Positions 20,031 through 30,625 of a stretch of 64,000 nucleotides of DNA are shown here, in pieces. Where the stretch lies: NCBI RefSeq assembly GCF_019721995.1, contig NZ_BLYC01000011.1, forward strand, positions 39,549 through 103,548, in the 5' to 3' direction. How positions within the stretch are numbered: position 1 is the stretch's first letter; every line of letters starts with the position of its first letter. The notes below the pieces were generated by a model that was not told where the DNA came from, did no database searches, and saw nothing but the letters and a program-made list of their open reading frames with translations. The translations under genes were made by a program, and so were the position numbers. The DNA comes from Bathymodiolus japonicus methanotrophic gill symbiont. Its GTDB lineage: Bacteria > Pseudomonadota > Gammaproteobacteria > Methylococcales > Methylomonadaceae.

Positions 20031-20105
20031 TTTTGCGAAATGCCCATAATGAATTAAATATATCACAGGGTACTGCATTTATAGCTTGAACCCGGTAAAC
20101 GTATT

Positions 20106-20861
20106 CTACACAAGTAATACAACCTGCTTATCTATAAACTGCTGTATTGCCTCTAGGGCAGATTTTTTTAACAATTCGCTGGGATTATCGGGCAGAACGG
20201 TTGTTAAACAGAGATCGATACTTATGGGCTGCTGGTTTTGAATTGTCTGCAATAGACAAAAGCTCAACGGCGCTAGTTCAATAAATTTCACCTCATCTTT
20301 TGTATCACGGTAGGCCACAAGATAGCTGGGTTGCTTTGGTGTTTGTTGGTGCAAGTAGTCAGGGGAGATTTTATGTACCGGGAACTGGTAGGCTAAAGGC
20401 CAGGCTAGGGGTGATAAATTAATTGATTGGGTTAAGTCGGTGATTTGATGTATTTCAGTCGCAGGGCTCTCTTCGGTGGAAATAGTTAAAGCCATTTCCA
20501 CCCACTCATAATGCGCAAGTTCCAGCATAAAGGGGTAATCATCTGCACTGATTTTTCTTTGGTTTTGCAAATACGCGATAAATTCTTCTGGGATCTCGGA
20601 AAAATACGGCGTTGTACTTGGGTGATTGGCAAAAAAATCCTGCGTAAGTTGTTGCCAGTAGTCGTTGTTACAGATTTTCCGTAACACCGGGAAGTTACTG
20701 GATAGGAAGCTTTCTACATTATTAAAGCACAGCTCGCGATACATTTGCATGCGGTTTTCCCGCACGCCTTCTGGGCAAGGGTTGCTGGAGGGGTTGCGGA
20801 TATAGGAGGTAAATTCCGCTTGTTTAGCTTTAAAGTCTACTTTATGCAGAGAGTTGTTCAT
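20106..20861 (-). CDS. DUF2063 protein, partner of the DUF692 enzyme (BufC-like)
   Basis: 251 residues from ATG 20861. DUF2063 N-terminal pattern: YIRNPSSNPCPEGV, then RMQMYRELCFNNVESFLSSNFPVLR. In known systems this protein helps the DUF692 enzyme bind a precursor peptide. Its start overlaps the end of the DUF692 gene by 20 bases, so the two are translationally coupled. Confidence 0.87.
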   Translation of the reverse strand: MNNSLHKVDFKAKQAEFTSYIRNPSSNPCPEGVRENRMQMYRELCFNNVESFLSSNFPVLRKICNNDYWQQLTQDFFANHPSTTPYFSEIPEEFIAYLQNQRKISADDYPFMLELAHYEWVEMALTISTEESPATEIHQITDLTQSINLSPLAWPLAYQFPVHKISPDYLHQQTPKQPSYLVAYRDTKDEVKFIELAPLSFCLLQTIQNQQPISIDLCLTTVLPDNPSELLKKSALEAIQQFIDKQVVLLV

Positions 20862-21693
20862 TATGCGTGCTCCATGCGTTTTGTATCGAATGAATAATGG
20901 CCACTTCACGCTCAAGCTCGGCAACGCTGGGAATATTGAAGTCTCTTTCTAAAAGCGTTGGGAAAACGCCATGATATTCGTAGGCTTTGCCGAGTAATTG
21001 CCAAACCGGGTCAACGACTTCGGCGCCATGCGTGTCAACTAGAAAATCCTCTGCTTCTACATAGTGTCCGGCAATATGTGCATAGCTGATGCGCTGGGCA
21101 GGAATAGCCTGTAAAAACTGCTCTGCATGATAGCCATGATTAACGCTGTTGACGTAAATATTATTGATGTCTAAAAGCACATCACAATCTGCCTCTGCAA
21201 CTACCGCATTGAAAAAAGCAATTTCAGTCATTTCCTGGCCAGGTGCTGCGTAGTAGGATGCATTTTCAATGGCTATTTTTTGTTCCAGAATATCTTGTAC
21301 CCGCTGGATGCGTTTAGCGACATGATGTACTGCTTCTTCGGTGAACGGAATGGGCAGTAAGTCATAGAGATGTCCTTCGTGGCTACAGTAGCTTAGATGC
21401 TCGCTATAAAATTTGATTTTATGCTGCTGTATAAAGTCTTTTATCTGGTTAATGAATTCTTCATCGAGTGGGTCTGTGCTACCGATTGATAACGATAAGC
21501 CATGACAGATGATCGGGTAGCGCTCAGCTATTGCAGTAAATTGCTTACCATATTTTCCGCCCATTTGCATCCAGTTCTCAGGTGCTACTTCAAAAAAACT
21601 GACATTCTTAATGGGTGCGCTCAGTGCTTGCTCGATAAAAGAACGGCGTAAACCAAGTCCGGTATCATGTACCAGGTTTTGTGTATGCTGCAT
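20842..21693 (-). CDS. DUF692 multinuclear iron enzyme (MNIO, BufB-like)
   Basis: 283 residues, TIM-barrel-like. Metal-ligand candidates appear in PIICHGLSLSIGS, YSEHLSYCS, LLDINNIYVN and YAHIAGHYVE. MNIO enzymes modify cysteines of small peptides in bufferin and related RiPP pathways. No DUF2282 precursor gene is seen in the 264 bases upstream, so the substrate must be encoded elsewhere or the pair has another role. Confidence 0.88.
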   Translation of the reverse strand: MQHTQNLVHDTGLGLRRSFIEQALSAPIKNVSFFEVAPENWMQMGGKYGKQFTAIAERYPIICHGLSLSIGSTDPLDEEFINQIKDFIQQHKIKFYSEHLSYCSHEGHLYDLLPIPFTEEAVHHVAKRIQRVQDILEQKIAIENASYYAAPGQEMTEIAFFNAVVAEADCDVLLDINNIYVNSVNHGYHAEQFLQAIPAQRISYAHIAGHYVEAEDFLVDTHGAEVVDPVWQLLGKAYEYHGVFPTLLERDFNIPSVAELEREVAIIHSIQNAWSTHNEQLSA

Positions 21694-21758
21694 GATTGAT
21701 CCTTGGTTGCTGAAAATGTGTGTCTGAAACAGTTCAAAACAATGTTACGGATACGCTT

Positions 21759-21825
21759 GTAGGGCGTGGCTCTAGCCCGCGTGTTTAGAAGCTTCGAATA
21801 TTGGCTAGCTAAAGACACGCCCTAC
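21759..21825. repeat. REP-like hairpin, GTAGGGC family
   Basis: GTAGGGCGTGGCTCTAGCC at the left and GGCTAGCTAAAGACACGCCC-TAC at the right, in the divergent gap between the DUF692 gene and the DAHP synthase gene. Confidence 0.7.
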
Positions 21826-21957
21826 ATCTCACCCTATTTAATGGATATAAAATTATAGCCTTTCCTGTTTTAAAAAGGCAGGCTTATTTACCACTATTTA
21901 TGTGTTAAAATGCGCGGTCAATTAATTAATCGGTGATAATCGTGTTTCGGATAGCTC

Positions 21958-23037
21958 ATGCAAAGTCAATTTAATACAGATAATTTAAGAATTCGAGAGA
22001 CCAAAGAGGTGATGGCGCCTGTGCAAACTCATGAAGAGTTACCATTGACCGAAGTGACCGCCAAGACGACCATAGAAGCACGCGCTGCAGTGCATGATAT
22101 TTTAGTCGGACAAGATGATCGTCTGGTCGTGGTTGTAGGGCCATGTTCTATACACGATACCAAAGCAGCCCTGGATTATGCGCAAAAGCTAAAAGTTGTT
22201 AAAGACGAGTTAAAGCAAGACCTGCATATTATTATGCGCGTATATTTTGAAAAGCCCCGCACGACAGTGGGCTGGAAAGGACTGATTAATGACCCTGATT
22301 TAGATGATAGCTTTAATATTAATAAAGGCCTGCGTGTTGCCAGGAAATTATTATTAGACTTGAATACACTCGGTGTACCTGCAGCAACAGAATATCTGGA
22401 TTTAATTACCCCGCAGTATATTTCTGACTTGATCGCCTGGGGCGCGATTGGTGCGCGAACAACTGAAAGTCAGTGTCACAGAGAGCTGGCTTCTGGCCTA
22501 TCTTGTCCTGTTGGTTTTAAAAATGCAACCGATGGCACAACTGCAATTGCTAACGATGCTATTAAAGCGGCGATGCGACCACATCATTTCTTGTCGGTGA
22601 CCAGTGCAGGGCATTCTGCTATTTTTTCCACCACGGGTAATGAAGATGCACATATTATCCTGCGTGGCGGTAGTGATGGCCCTAATTATGATGCCGTGAG
22701 CGTCGATCAGGTCGCACACAGCATGCAGCAGGCAGATTTAAAAGCAAGTATTATGATTGACTTGAGCCATGCGAATAGTTTAAAGCAATGCCAGCGCCAG
22801 TTACTGGTTGCTGAAGATGTGGCAGAGCAAGTAGCCGGTGGTGATCAGCGCATTATGGGCGTTATGATTGAAAGCCATTTAAAATCGGGTCGGCAGGATG
22901 TCAGTGTTGGACAATCCTTAGATGATCTGGTCTATGGACAAAGCATTACCGACGGCTGTATAGACTGGGCTGATACCGAGGTGTTGCTAAAGAGTTTAGC
23001 TAGTGCGGTACAAAAAAGACGAACTGTAAAAAACTAA
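21958..23037 (+). CDS. 3-deoxy-7-phosphoheptulonate (DAHP) synthase, class I
   Basis: 359 residues, AroF/G/H type. Motifs: [33 protein letters not shown] and the metal-binding IDLSHANS. It condenses PEP and erythrose-4-phosphate at the entry to the shikimate pathway. Which of Phe, Tyr or Trp inhibits it cannot be read here. The thiS-thiG gene starts 13 bases later. Confidence 0.95.
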   Translation: MQSQFNTDNLRIRETKEVMAPVQTHEELPLTEVTAKTTIEARAAVHDILVGQDDRLVVVVGPCSIHDTKAALDYAQKLKVVKDELKQDLHIIMRVYFEKPRTTVGWKGLINDPDLDDSFNINKGLRVARKLLLDLNTLGVPAATEYLDLITPQYISDLIAWGAIGARTTESQCHRELASGLSCPVGFKNATDGTTAIANDAIKAAMRPHHFLSVTSAGHSAIFSTTGNEDAHIILRGGSDGPNYDAVSVDQVAHSMQQADLKASIMIDLSHANSLKQCQRQLLVAEDVAEQVAGGDQRIMGVMIESHLKSGRQDVSVGQSLDDLVYGQSITDGCIDWADTEVLLKSLASAVQKRRTVKN

Positions 23038-23050
23038 CAGGAACAAAAGA

Positions 23051-24028
23051 ATGAATGTTTATGTAAATGGCGAATCCAGACAGTATGCAGAAAATATTAC
23101 CGTGGCAGATATTGTTAGTGATTTAGGTTTAGCCAATAAACGTATTGCTGTTGAATTAAATAAAGAAATCCTGCCTTTTAATCAATACACTGAAACCGGT
23201 ATTAAAGCAGAAGACAAACTGGAAGTGGTACAGGCAATTGGTGGTGGACAGGACGATAATTTTAGCGTTGCCGGACAACAATATAAATCGCGCTTATTAG
23301 TGGGTACGGGTAAATATAAAGATATGCAGGGAACCCGCCTGGCAATTGAAGCAAGTGGCGCGGAAATCGTGACCGTGGCAATCAGGCGCACGAATATTGG
23401 CCAGAATCCGGACGAGCCTAATTTATTAGATGTTATTTCGCCTGATAAATATACTATCTTGCCTAATACCGCTGGCTGCTTTACAGCCGATGATGCAGTT
23501 AGAACCTGTCGTCTGGCGCGTGAGTTGCTGGGTGGGCATAAGCTGGTCAAGCTGGAAGTTCTGGCAGACCAAAAAACCTTGCTGCCTGAAATAGTTGAAA
23601 CTCTAGCTGCAGCTGAGTTACTGGTTAAAGATGGTTTTGATGTCATGGTCTATACCAATGACGACCCGATTACTGCCAGGCGCCTGGAAGAAATAGGGTG
23701 TGTGGCAGTAATGCCACTTGCTGCTCCTATCGGCTCTGGCCTGGGTGTGCAAAACCCATATAATATTCTGACCATTGTGGAAAATGCCAATGTCCCGATT
23801 CTGGTTGATGCAGGTGTTGGTACGGCATCGGATGCGGCAGTTGCAATGGAGTTAGGTTGTGATGGGGTGTTAATGAATACTGCGATTGCGGCAGCGCAGC
23901 ATCCGGTATTAATGGCATCGGCCATGAAGAAAGGTATTCAGGCGGGTCGAGAAGCCTATCTGGCGGGTCGTATGCCAAGAAAACGCTTTGCTTCTGCATC
24001 GTCACCTGTTGATGGCTTGATCGGATAA
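23051..24028 (+). CDS. thiSG: Sulfur carrier ThiS fused to thiazole synthase ThiG
   Basis: 325 residues. Residues 1-66 are a ubiquitin-like ThiS ending in A-I-G-G-G. Residues 70-325 are the ThiG barrel ([34 protein letters not shown]), with [22 protein letters not shown] and a C-terminal tail. ThiG builds the thiazole of thiamin from deoxyxylulose phosphate, dehydroglycine and ThiS-thiocarboxylate. In the fusion the Gly-Gly that should be the free C-terminus is internal, so it must be cleaved or used differently. Such fusions are known in annotated genomes. Confidence 0.93.
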   Translation: MNVYVNGESRQYAENITVADIVSDLGLANKRIAVELNKEILPFNQYTETGIKAEDKLEVVQAIGGGQDDNFSVAGQQYKSRLLVGTGKYKDMQGTRLAIEASGAEIVTVAIRRTNIGQNPDEPNLLDVISPDKYTILPNTAGCFTADDAVRTCRLARELLGGHKLVKLEVLADQKTLLPEIVETLAAAELLVKDGFDVMVYTNDDPITARRLEEIGCVAVMPLAAPIGSGLGVQNPYNILTIVENANVPILVDAGVGTASDAAVAMELGCDGVLMNTAIAAAQHPVLMASAMKKGIQAGREAYLAGRMPRKRFASASSPVDGLIG

Positions 24029-24031
24029 GTC

Positions 24032-24751
24032 GTGCAAGTGGACGGACAGGATGCGCCAAGAATAAAGAGCTTTATCCGTCGTATCGGACGTATGACGGCA
24101 GCGCAAAAACAGGCGCTGGATACACTCTGGGATAAATACTGTCTGGAGCATGAACGCGTGTGTGATTTTTCCGAAGAATTTGGGCGTACAGCGCCTATCA
24201 TTCTGGAAATAGGGTTTGGTAATGGCGAGAGCCTGGCAAAAACCGCTATACAAAATCCTGATAAAGACTATGTCGGCATTGAGGTGCATAAGCCCGGCGT
24301 CGGAAATTTATTGGCACAACTGGAAAGACAAGAAATAAGGAATGTTAGGGTCTTCTATCATGATGCCATAGAAGTTTTAGAAAACTGTATACCAGCGCAT
24401 AGCTTGTCTGCTGTGCATTTATTTTTCCCTGACCCCTGGCATAAAAGAAAGCATCATAAAAGGCGCATAGTACGGCCCAGTTTTGTGCATTTAATTGCGC
24501 AGAAATTGGTTGTTGGTGGTTATTTTCATGCGGCAACCGACTGGCAGCATTATGCCCAGCATATGTTGAAAATATTAAATGTTGCTGATCAATTCGCTAA
24601 CCAAAGCCCTGATCAGGGTTATTGCCCCATGCCTGGTTATCGACCTTTAACAAAATTTGAACAAAGAGGTTTGCGCCTGGGGCATGGTGTCTGGGATCTA
24701 ATATTTAATCTAGAACCCACGGTTGATCGCTCAAATACTATAAGGACCTGA
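24032..24751 (+). CDS. trmB: tRNA (guanine-N7-)-methyltransferase
   Basis: 239 residues from a GTG at 24032, three bases after the thiS-thiG stop. The SAM site is ILEIGFGNGESL, and the TrmB signature FFPDPWHKRKHHKRRIV is complete. It makes m7G46 in tRNA. The tight spacing implies one transcript with DAHP synthase and thiSG. Confidence 0.94.
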   Translation: MQVDGQDAPRIKSFIRRIGRMTAAQKQALDTLWDKYCLEHERVCDFSEEFGRTAPIILEIGFGNGESLAKTAIQNPDKDYVGIEVHKPGVGNLLAQLERQEIRNVRVFYHDAIEVLENCIPAHSLSAVHLFFPDPWHKRKHHKRRIVRPSFVHLIAQKLVVGGYFHAATDWQHYAQHMLKILNVADQFANQSPDQGYCPMPGYRPLTKFEQRGLRLGHGVWDLIFNLEPTVDRSNTIRT

Positions 24752-25696
24752 ATATTACGCTAATGATCGTAAAATCTGTGCTCATTTGCAGTTTCTAGGT
24801 CTAAGCGGCGTTAAGAAAGTAGGGTGATTTTTACAGCTTTTAGACTACAATTTAAATTAACTCAATCTTGGCAATAAAGGCGCGATAAGTATGGAATTTA
24901 AAACGCAATTGCATGAATTTTTCCAATGGCGAAAAGACGTTTCCAAGTCGATTGAGATGTATTGTGACTGGCGTGATCGTTATGGCTTAAACGATGCAGA
25001 AAGTAGCGAGAGGCTCTTAACCTATCTTCGTCACTTTTATCTCTTCAAGTCATTGATTTATAATTCGCATTAAAAATTCATCGTAAAAATCCCTTTAGAA
25101 TCAATGGTGTTTTTTTTGAGGGTCTCTGTAGTGCCATCTTAACTTGCTCTGCCCCTTGATTTTCCCCGGTTTTTCACCGATGCTAGTGGTATGTATATTC
25201 GAAGAACCAAAACAAAAAGCCTTGAAGACGGCTCAGCTTATTTCACTTACCGCATCATCAGTGTTCCCCTATCAATTGAGGCGGTAAAACTAACCTCGCC
25301 ACAAGAGAGCTCATAAAGCACTGTAAAGACATTCCTGTTATTATTGCGTTTTGAACTGCCCGAATGGTATACGAGCTGATACGAGATATTCTTGCCTGGA
25401 AAAATAATGGATTCACAAAACGATCTCGTTTTTGAGCCTGTTGCTGCCTTATCTCCAGAGCCTCGCTATATTTTTTATCCGATGGATGAATCAATTCTGG
25501 CTGTTGTGTTTTTGAAATCTCTTCAAACACGCGCATTAAATTATAGCTCATTGCAGTCAGGCGCATTTGATTTTCAAGTGAGCGGGTATTGGAAGACCAA
25601 GCTTTAGTTTCCTTGAAATTACTTTTAGTGTTATTGAATGTCTTTTCAATCGTCCATCGCTTGAAATACAGCATGGCAATGGTTCCAGGGTTAATA

Positions 25697-27227
25697 CTCG
25701 ATGTTCAAGTTTTTGATATTGAGAAGGTAAAATCAGGTATTCTGAGGTTGTTGTAATTTTATCGGTGTAAGCCCATGTTAATGAATGCCCCAGCCACCTT
25801 TATCCAAAGCTATATTGACGATTTAAATGATGCGCTCAATCAGCTAAAACCCGGAGCGGCTTTGACACGTATTCAAGCCGCTTGGTTGGGCGCTTGTTTA
25901 ACGTGCATACTGCTAATGAACTCTGTTTGCTGGGCTAAGTTTGAGCGAGCAAGCCTTGGAGATTGCAAAGTAGCCGCATTATCCTGGGTGTTTCGTAAAG
26001 CAAGTATACCCTGGGACTGGTTGCTACGGGTGAGTGTGGTCTTAATTTTAAAACGTTATGGCATTACTGAAGGTGTGTTGGCCTTTGATGAATCAGACCG
26101 AGCACGATCTAAGTCTACAAAACGTATTTATAAAGTTTACAAGCAGAAACACAAAGGCTCCGGCGGGTATGTTAATGGACAAACGATAGTATTATTGCTG
26201 CTAGTTACCTCATCCATTACAGTGCCTGTCGGTTTTTTCTTTTATATGCCGGATCCAGCCTTAAAGCCGTGGGATAAAGAAGATAAACGGTTGAAAAAGA
26301 GCGGTATAGCAAAAAAAGATCGGCCTATTAAGCCTGAACGTGACAGTGCCTACCCGACCAAAACAGAGATTGCATTAGGCTTATTAAAAGAGTTTAAAGT
26401 TGCGCATAGCCTTATTAAAATTAAAGGCGTACTGGCTGATGCGCTGTATGGTGAAAAAGCCTTTATGGACGAAGCCGCTAAAGAATCTGGAGGCTCGCAG
26501 GTGATTAGCCAATTACGTAAAAACCAAAATATTGAATATAGAGGTAGAATAAGGTCAGTCGAGAGCTACTTTAATTCGATTAACAAAGGCATTGATCAGA
26601 TAATACGTGTACGTGGCGGAAAAGAGATTAAAGTGACTGTCAGCAGTGCACGATTAAAGGTGAGTTCACACAGTAAAAAACGCTTTGTCATTGCCTTAAA
26701 ATATGACGGTGAAAACGACTATCGCTATTTAGTGGCGACAGACCTGACTTGGCGCACACAAGATATTATTCAAGCCTATACGTTGAGATGGCTGATTGAG
26801 GTTTTCTTTGAGGACTGGAAGCTTTATGAAGGATGGGGGCGTGAGGCCAAACAATTAGATGAAGAGGGATCAAGCCGTGGCCTGATTCTGAGTCTTTTGT
26901 TTGACCATTGCCTTCTCCTTCACCCAGAGCAAATAGCCCGCATTGAAAGCAAACTACCTGCGTATACCGTAGGAAGCTTACAGCGCAAGTCTCAAATGGA
27001 TGTACTGCTTGAGTTCATCACGTCATTGCTAGAGTTTCCAGATCCTGGTGATAAGCTGAAAGAGTTAGGTGAATTAATAAAGGATGTGTTTCAACTGATG
27101 CCATCAGGAAAACATATGATTGGCAGAGATTTAGGGCGCTTAGAGCCAACACCATCATTAAAGTATTGTTCTGCTGGGTGAAGGTAAGAGTTTGATGGCA
27201 ATGGGATGGAAAAACTTGAACATCGAG
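25697..27227 (+). mobile_element. IS-alpha copy 1, complete, 1,531 bp
   Basis: Inverted ends CTCGATGTTCAAGTTTTT and AAAAACTTGAACATCGAG; duplication TAATA on both sides. The only IS-alpha copy with an intact transposase frame, so possibly the active one. Confidence 0.95.
25775..27181 (+). CDS. IS4-type transposase, IS-alpha, intact
   Basis: 468 residues. The DDE core has VLAFDESDRARSKST, then VLADALYGEKAF, and a perfect IS4 signature Y-x2-R-x3-E-x6-K in YTLRWLIEVFFEDWK. It cuts and pastes IS-alpha and probably the 152-bp MITE with the same ends. Two further copies (31949-33354 and 48858-50265) each carry a single-base frameshift. Confidence 0.94.
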   Translation: MLMNAPATFIQSYIDDLNDALNQLKPGAALTRIQAAWLGACLTCILLMNSVCWAKFERASLGDCKVAALSWVFRKASIPWDWLLRVSVVLILKRYGITEGVLAFDESDRARSKSTKRIYKVYKQKHKGSGGYVNGQTIVLLLLVTSSITVPVGFFFYMPDPALKPWDKEDKRLKKSGIAKKDRPIKPERDSAYPTKTEIALGLLKEFKVAHSLIKIKGVLADALYGEKAFMDEAAKESGGSQVISQLRKNQNIEYRGRIRSVESYFNSINKGIDQIIRVRGGKEIKVTVSSARLKVSSHSKKRFVIALKYDGENDYRYLVATDLTWRTQDIIQAYTLRWLIEVFFEDWKLYEGWGREAKQLDEEGSSRGLILSLLFDHCLLLHPEQIARIESKLPAYTVGSLQRKSQMDVLLEFITSLLEFPDPGDKLKELGELIKDVFQLMPSGKHMIGRDLGRLEPTPSLKYCSAG

Positions 27228-27521
27228 TAATAGTCATTGGCAAGGTTGTCACAAACCGGTGAAGTTTTCCGGTTTCTGGATCACGGTAATCCACCACGTT
27301 AAATTTGATGCCCTTGTTTTCGTACACACTGTATGCTTCAACCCCTGTATTGATCTCATGGCGGGAGTCAAAAGGGATAGACTCAACCAGAGTCGCAATT
27401 GAATTTTCTTTTAGCATTGAAATCATGTAATTAGCATGTCGTTTCTGCCGATCCCACCAGACAAAGTCGGTGACGGCTTTATCGTAGACATAGAGATGTT
27501 TCTGAGAGCTGTTATTTCCCT

Positions 27522-27816
27522 CGCTGGAAATCCTGGAAACGGAGCTTTAGCGAAGTGAAGATTTTTAGTCCGCGATAGCCGTAGGGCCGTTGTTTTGTCG
27601 GAGTCTGAGCGTTAGCGAAGGTGGAGACAAAATAAAAGGCCATCCGACACGGCGTCAAGTCATTTGGAGCCTATGTTCCGACCCCTTGTTGGGTCGGGAC
27701 GAGGTGACGAGGACGAATCGGGGCCGCCGGAGGCATAAGTGGTCGCGTTAAGTTTTTGCTGCTTGCTTGGGCTGGGATGCCCAAAACAAGCTTTCGCAAA
27801 AATAGCGACTCCCCGA
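27522..27816 (+). repeat. Family B element, copy B2
   Basis: Inserted in the IS-beta transposase between TTTCCCT and TGTTTTG. The intact gene near 34390 shows this site without extra bases, so there is no duplication. Element A-prime occupies the identical position in IS-beta copy 3. Confidence 0.95.
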
Positions 27817-28498
27817 TGTTTTGCTTTTCAATATGATCTCGTAACACAGGTATTTCTTGATGCCTCTGAGTTCCGTTTGTCACCAGACAAAGAAATCTGA
27901 GCAACCCACTTCTGAGATTCAACGCGTAAATCCCCCCCGGTCGCATAAACTTTCCCCTTGCTGTTTTTTTCAGTATGGCAGGTATGATCAATAAAATGTC
28001 CATCCGCTGCTTCTATGGTGTATTCGTCAAGTTCTGGGAATGCTTTAAGATAATCAATGCCTTGCGATAGCAGTGTTTCAGCGTGAAGATGATAGCTCTG
28101 CTGTTCAAATGCCTCAAGCATACTTGTTCGTCTATGCGACTTCAGTGATTTAAAATACGTTGAGTGGGGAAGCAGCTGGCCATAAATCTGTTCATTGGTT
28201 TGGAGGAAATGGCGACCACTATCGACTACACTGATACAGCGTAATAACCCAAGGCGAATAAAGTCGATATCCTTCAACTCTGGGCATGAACGAGCCCACA
28301 AAGGATGACGCTCTGCTAACAGGGCACGTTCCATACTTTCATTGCAGTGTTGGTGAATATGTTCAGAGAGTGGTAGGTCTTTAAGCATGGGTGATATCCG
28401 TTTATGAGGTGATTAAAACGGAAATTTTTAGAAAAATTTTTTCGGAAAATGCAAGCTTTATTTGAAATTATTTGTTGTTTTTTTACGGTGCCTACAGA

Positions 28499-28793
28499 CG
28501 CTGAAAATCAGGGAAACGGAGCCTAAGCGAAGTGATGATTTTTAGTCCGCGATAGCCGTAGGGCCGTTATTTTGTCGGAGTCTGAGCGTTAGCGAAGGTG
28601 GAGACAAAATAAAAGGCCATCCGACACGGCGTCAAGTCATTTGGAGCCTATGTTCCGACCCCTTGTTGGGTCGGGACGAGGTGACGAGGACGAATCGGGG
28701 CCGCCGGAGGCATAAGTGGTCGCGTTAAGTTTTTGCTGCTTGCTTGGGCTGGGATGCCCAAAACAAGCTTTCGCAAAAATAGCGACTCCCCAA
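28499..28793 (+). repeat. Family B element, copy B3
   Basis: In the IS-beta leader between CTACAGA and GTGTCTA; the empty site is visible near 33712 and 45517. The terminal G of CCCCGA is A here. No duplication. Confidence 0.95.
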
Positions 28794-30306
28794 GTGTCTA
28801 TTTGCTGTTATAAGTGATTAAAATCAAAAAGATGGAAATATTCGGGTGGTGCTACCTTCAGGTAGGTTATAGGCTGCTTTGTTTATGTACTTCTTCTTTC
28901 AATGGGAACATTGATGTACCGCATTGTAGAATCTGTGCGTATAGGAAAACAAGTCAAGCAACGTACATTGCTCAATATAGGTGCGGACGTTACGATTGAT
29001 AAAAAGTACTGGCCCTTGCTGACGGCCAGAATCGAACAATTACAGCAAGGTTTGGAACCACATCAGGAAGAGCTATTCAATTTAGCCGATGATTTAAATC
29101 AACTTCTGGAAGCAACAGCCCAGCGCTATAGCTCACTGATGACTGCAAAACTGTCACAACCGCTAGATTCAAAAACAACAACGCGAGATTTTCATCATGT
29201 CGATATTAATCATGTCGAAGCCATTAATGCCCGTAGTATTGGTGTTGAAACCCTGGCACTGCATGCCGCACAGCAGTTACAGCTAGACGAAAAACTCATG
29301 GCGCTGGGCTTTAATAAAGTAGATACGGCGACGGCCCTGGGCACTATCATAGGACGTATGGTTTCACCCGGCAGTGAACTGCAAACACATGACTGGTTGC
29401 AAAATCAAACAGGCCTGGGCGAATTACTGGGTCATGACTACGGTAACACCAGCCTGACGCGATTATATACAGTCAGTGACAAGCTACTCAAACATCAGGC
29501 AACTCTTGAATATTTTCTGGCTGACCGAGAGCAGACGTTGTTCAATTTAAACCGCAAGATTGTATTGTACGATCTGACCAATACTTATTTTGAAGGCCAG
29601 TGCGCCCGAAACCCGAAAGCGAAATTCGGTCGCTCTAAAGAGAAACGCACTGATTGCCCGTTGGTTACTCTGGGGCTGGTTCTGGATGGTGACGGCTTTC
29701 CATTGAGTAGTCAGGTTTTTCCCGGCAACGCCAGTGAGCCCGCGACCTTGAAACTGATGCTTGACGAACTTCGAGACAAGGATCCCTTTCATCAAATAAA
29801 GCCGGTGGTTATCATGGATGCCGGCATTGCCAGCGCTGACAATATTGCCTGGTTAATCGAACAAGATTATCATTATCTCGTTGTCAGTCGAGAACAACAT
29901 GTAAAAAACCCAAGAGATCAGAAAACTCCGGTAGCGGTCAGGGATACCCGGGACAGCAATGTTGTTGTTTATCGTGAAGTTGATCAAGAAACCGAGGAAA
30001 CCCGACTCTATTGTCATTCAGAACAAAAAGCAAAAAAAGAACAAGGTATCCGTAATCGCTTCCATGCTCGTCTGGAAGAGGCCCTAGAAAAACTGCACAC
30101 AGGTCTGAGCAAAAAAGGCACCCTTAAAAAATACGACAAAATACTGGAACGTATCGGACGACTACGTGAAAAACATAGCCGTGTTGCTGCAGATTACACC
30201 ATTAACGTTATCGCGGATGACAAAAAAAACAAAGCCATCGGTATAGAATGGCAACGTAAACCTGAAAGTGACCAAAAAGATAAGCACTGTGGTGTTTACT
30301 GCCTAA

Positions 30307-30625
30307 CCCATCTTCGTCACTTTCATCTTTCTAAGCCATTGATTCATCGGTTTAAGCGATTTTTTGTCGAAAAATTCTCTTTAAAATCAATGGTGTTTTT
30401 TTTGAAAGTTTTGTAGTGCCATTTATATTATTTTTGTCGATAAATTCATTGACTTTTGTCAAAAAAATCATCATTATTTGAGTGTAATTTACATGCGACA
30501 AAAATACTCTAAAAAATCCAACGTTTTATACAAAAACACAAAATCTGTAGTGCCAACTGGCTACTTTTTAAAATTTCAACCAATTGATTTATAACAACTA
30601 CATCATCAATAGTGACGAAGATGGG
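30307..30625. mobile_element. 319-bp MITE, copy 2, inside IS-gamma transposase
   Basis: Inverted ends CCCATCTTCGTCAC and GTGACGAAGATGGG, with duplication CTAA. Removal restores the transposase frame (GVYC then LRTNIPDW). Confidence 0.93.

Larger units (their letters stand above)
25258..28388 (-). pseudogene. IS-beta transposase, copy 2, interrupted
   Basis: Pieces on the minus strand (28388-27817, 27521-27228, 25691-25258) correspond to consecutive parts of the intact 432-residue transposase at 33823. It is broken by B element B2 and IS-alpha copy 1. Confidence 0.9.
25256..28916 (-). mobile_element. IS-beta copy 2, in IS-gamma, swollen by IS-alpha and two B elements
   Basis: Ends CATCAGTGTTCCCC and GGGAACATTGATG, with the 8-bp duplication TACCGCAT at 25248-25255 and 28917-28924. 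Subtracting IS-alpha (1,531 plus 5) and two B copies (295 each) leaves 1,535 bp, matching the other IS-beta. Confidence 0.93.

Noticed and set aside
21694..21957. bufA precursor gene upstream of the DUF692 enzyme
   Set aside because: No small frame with a signal peptide and cysteines; the short frames there are shadows of a REP hairpin.
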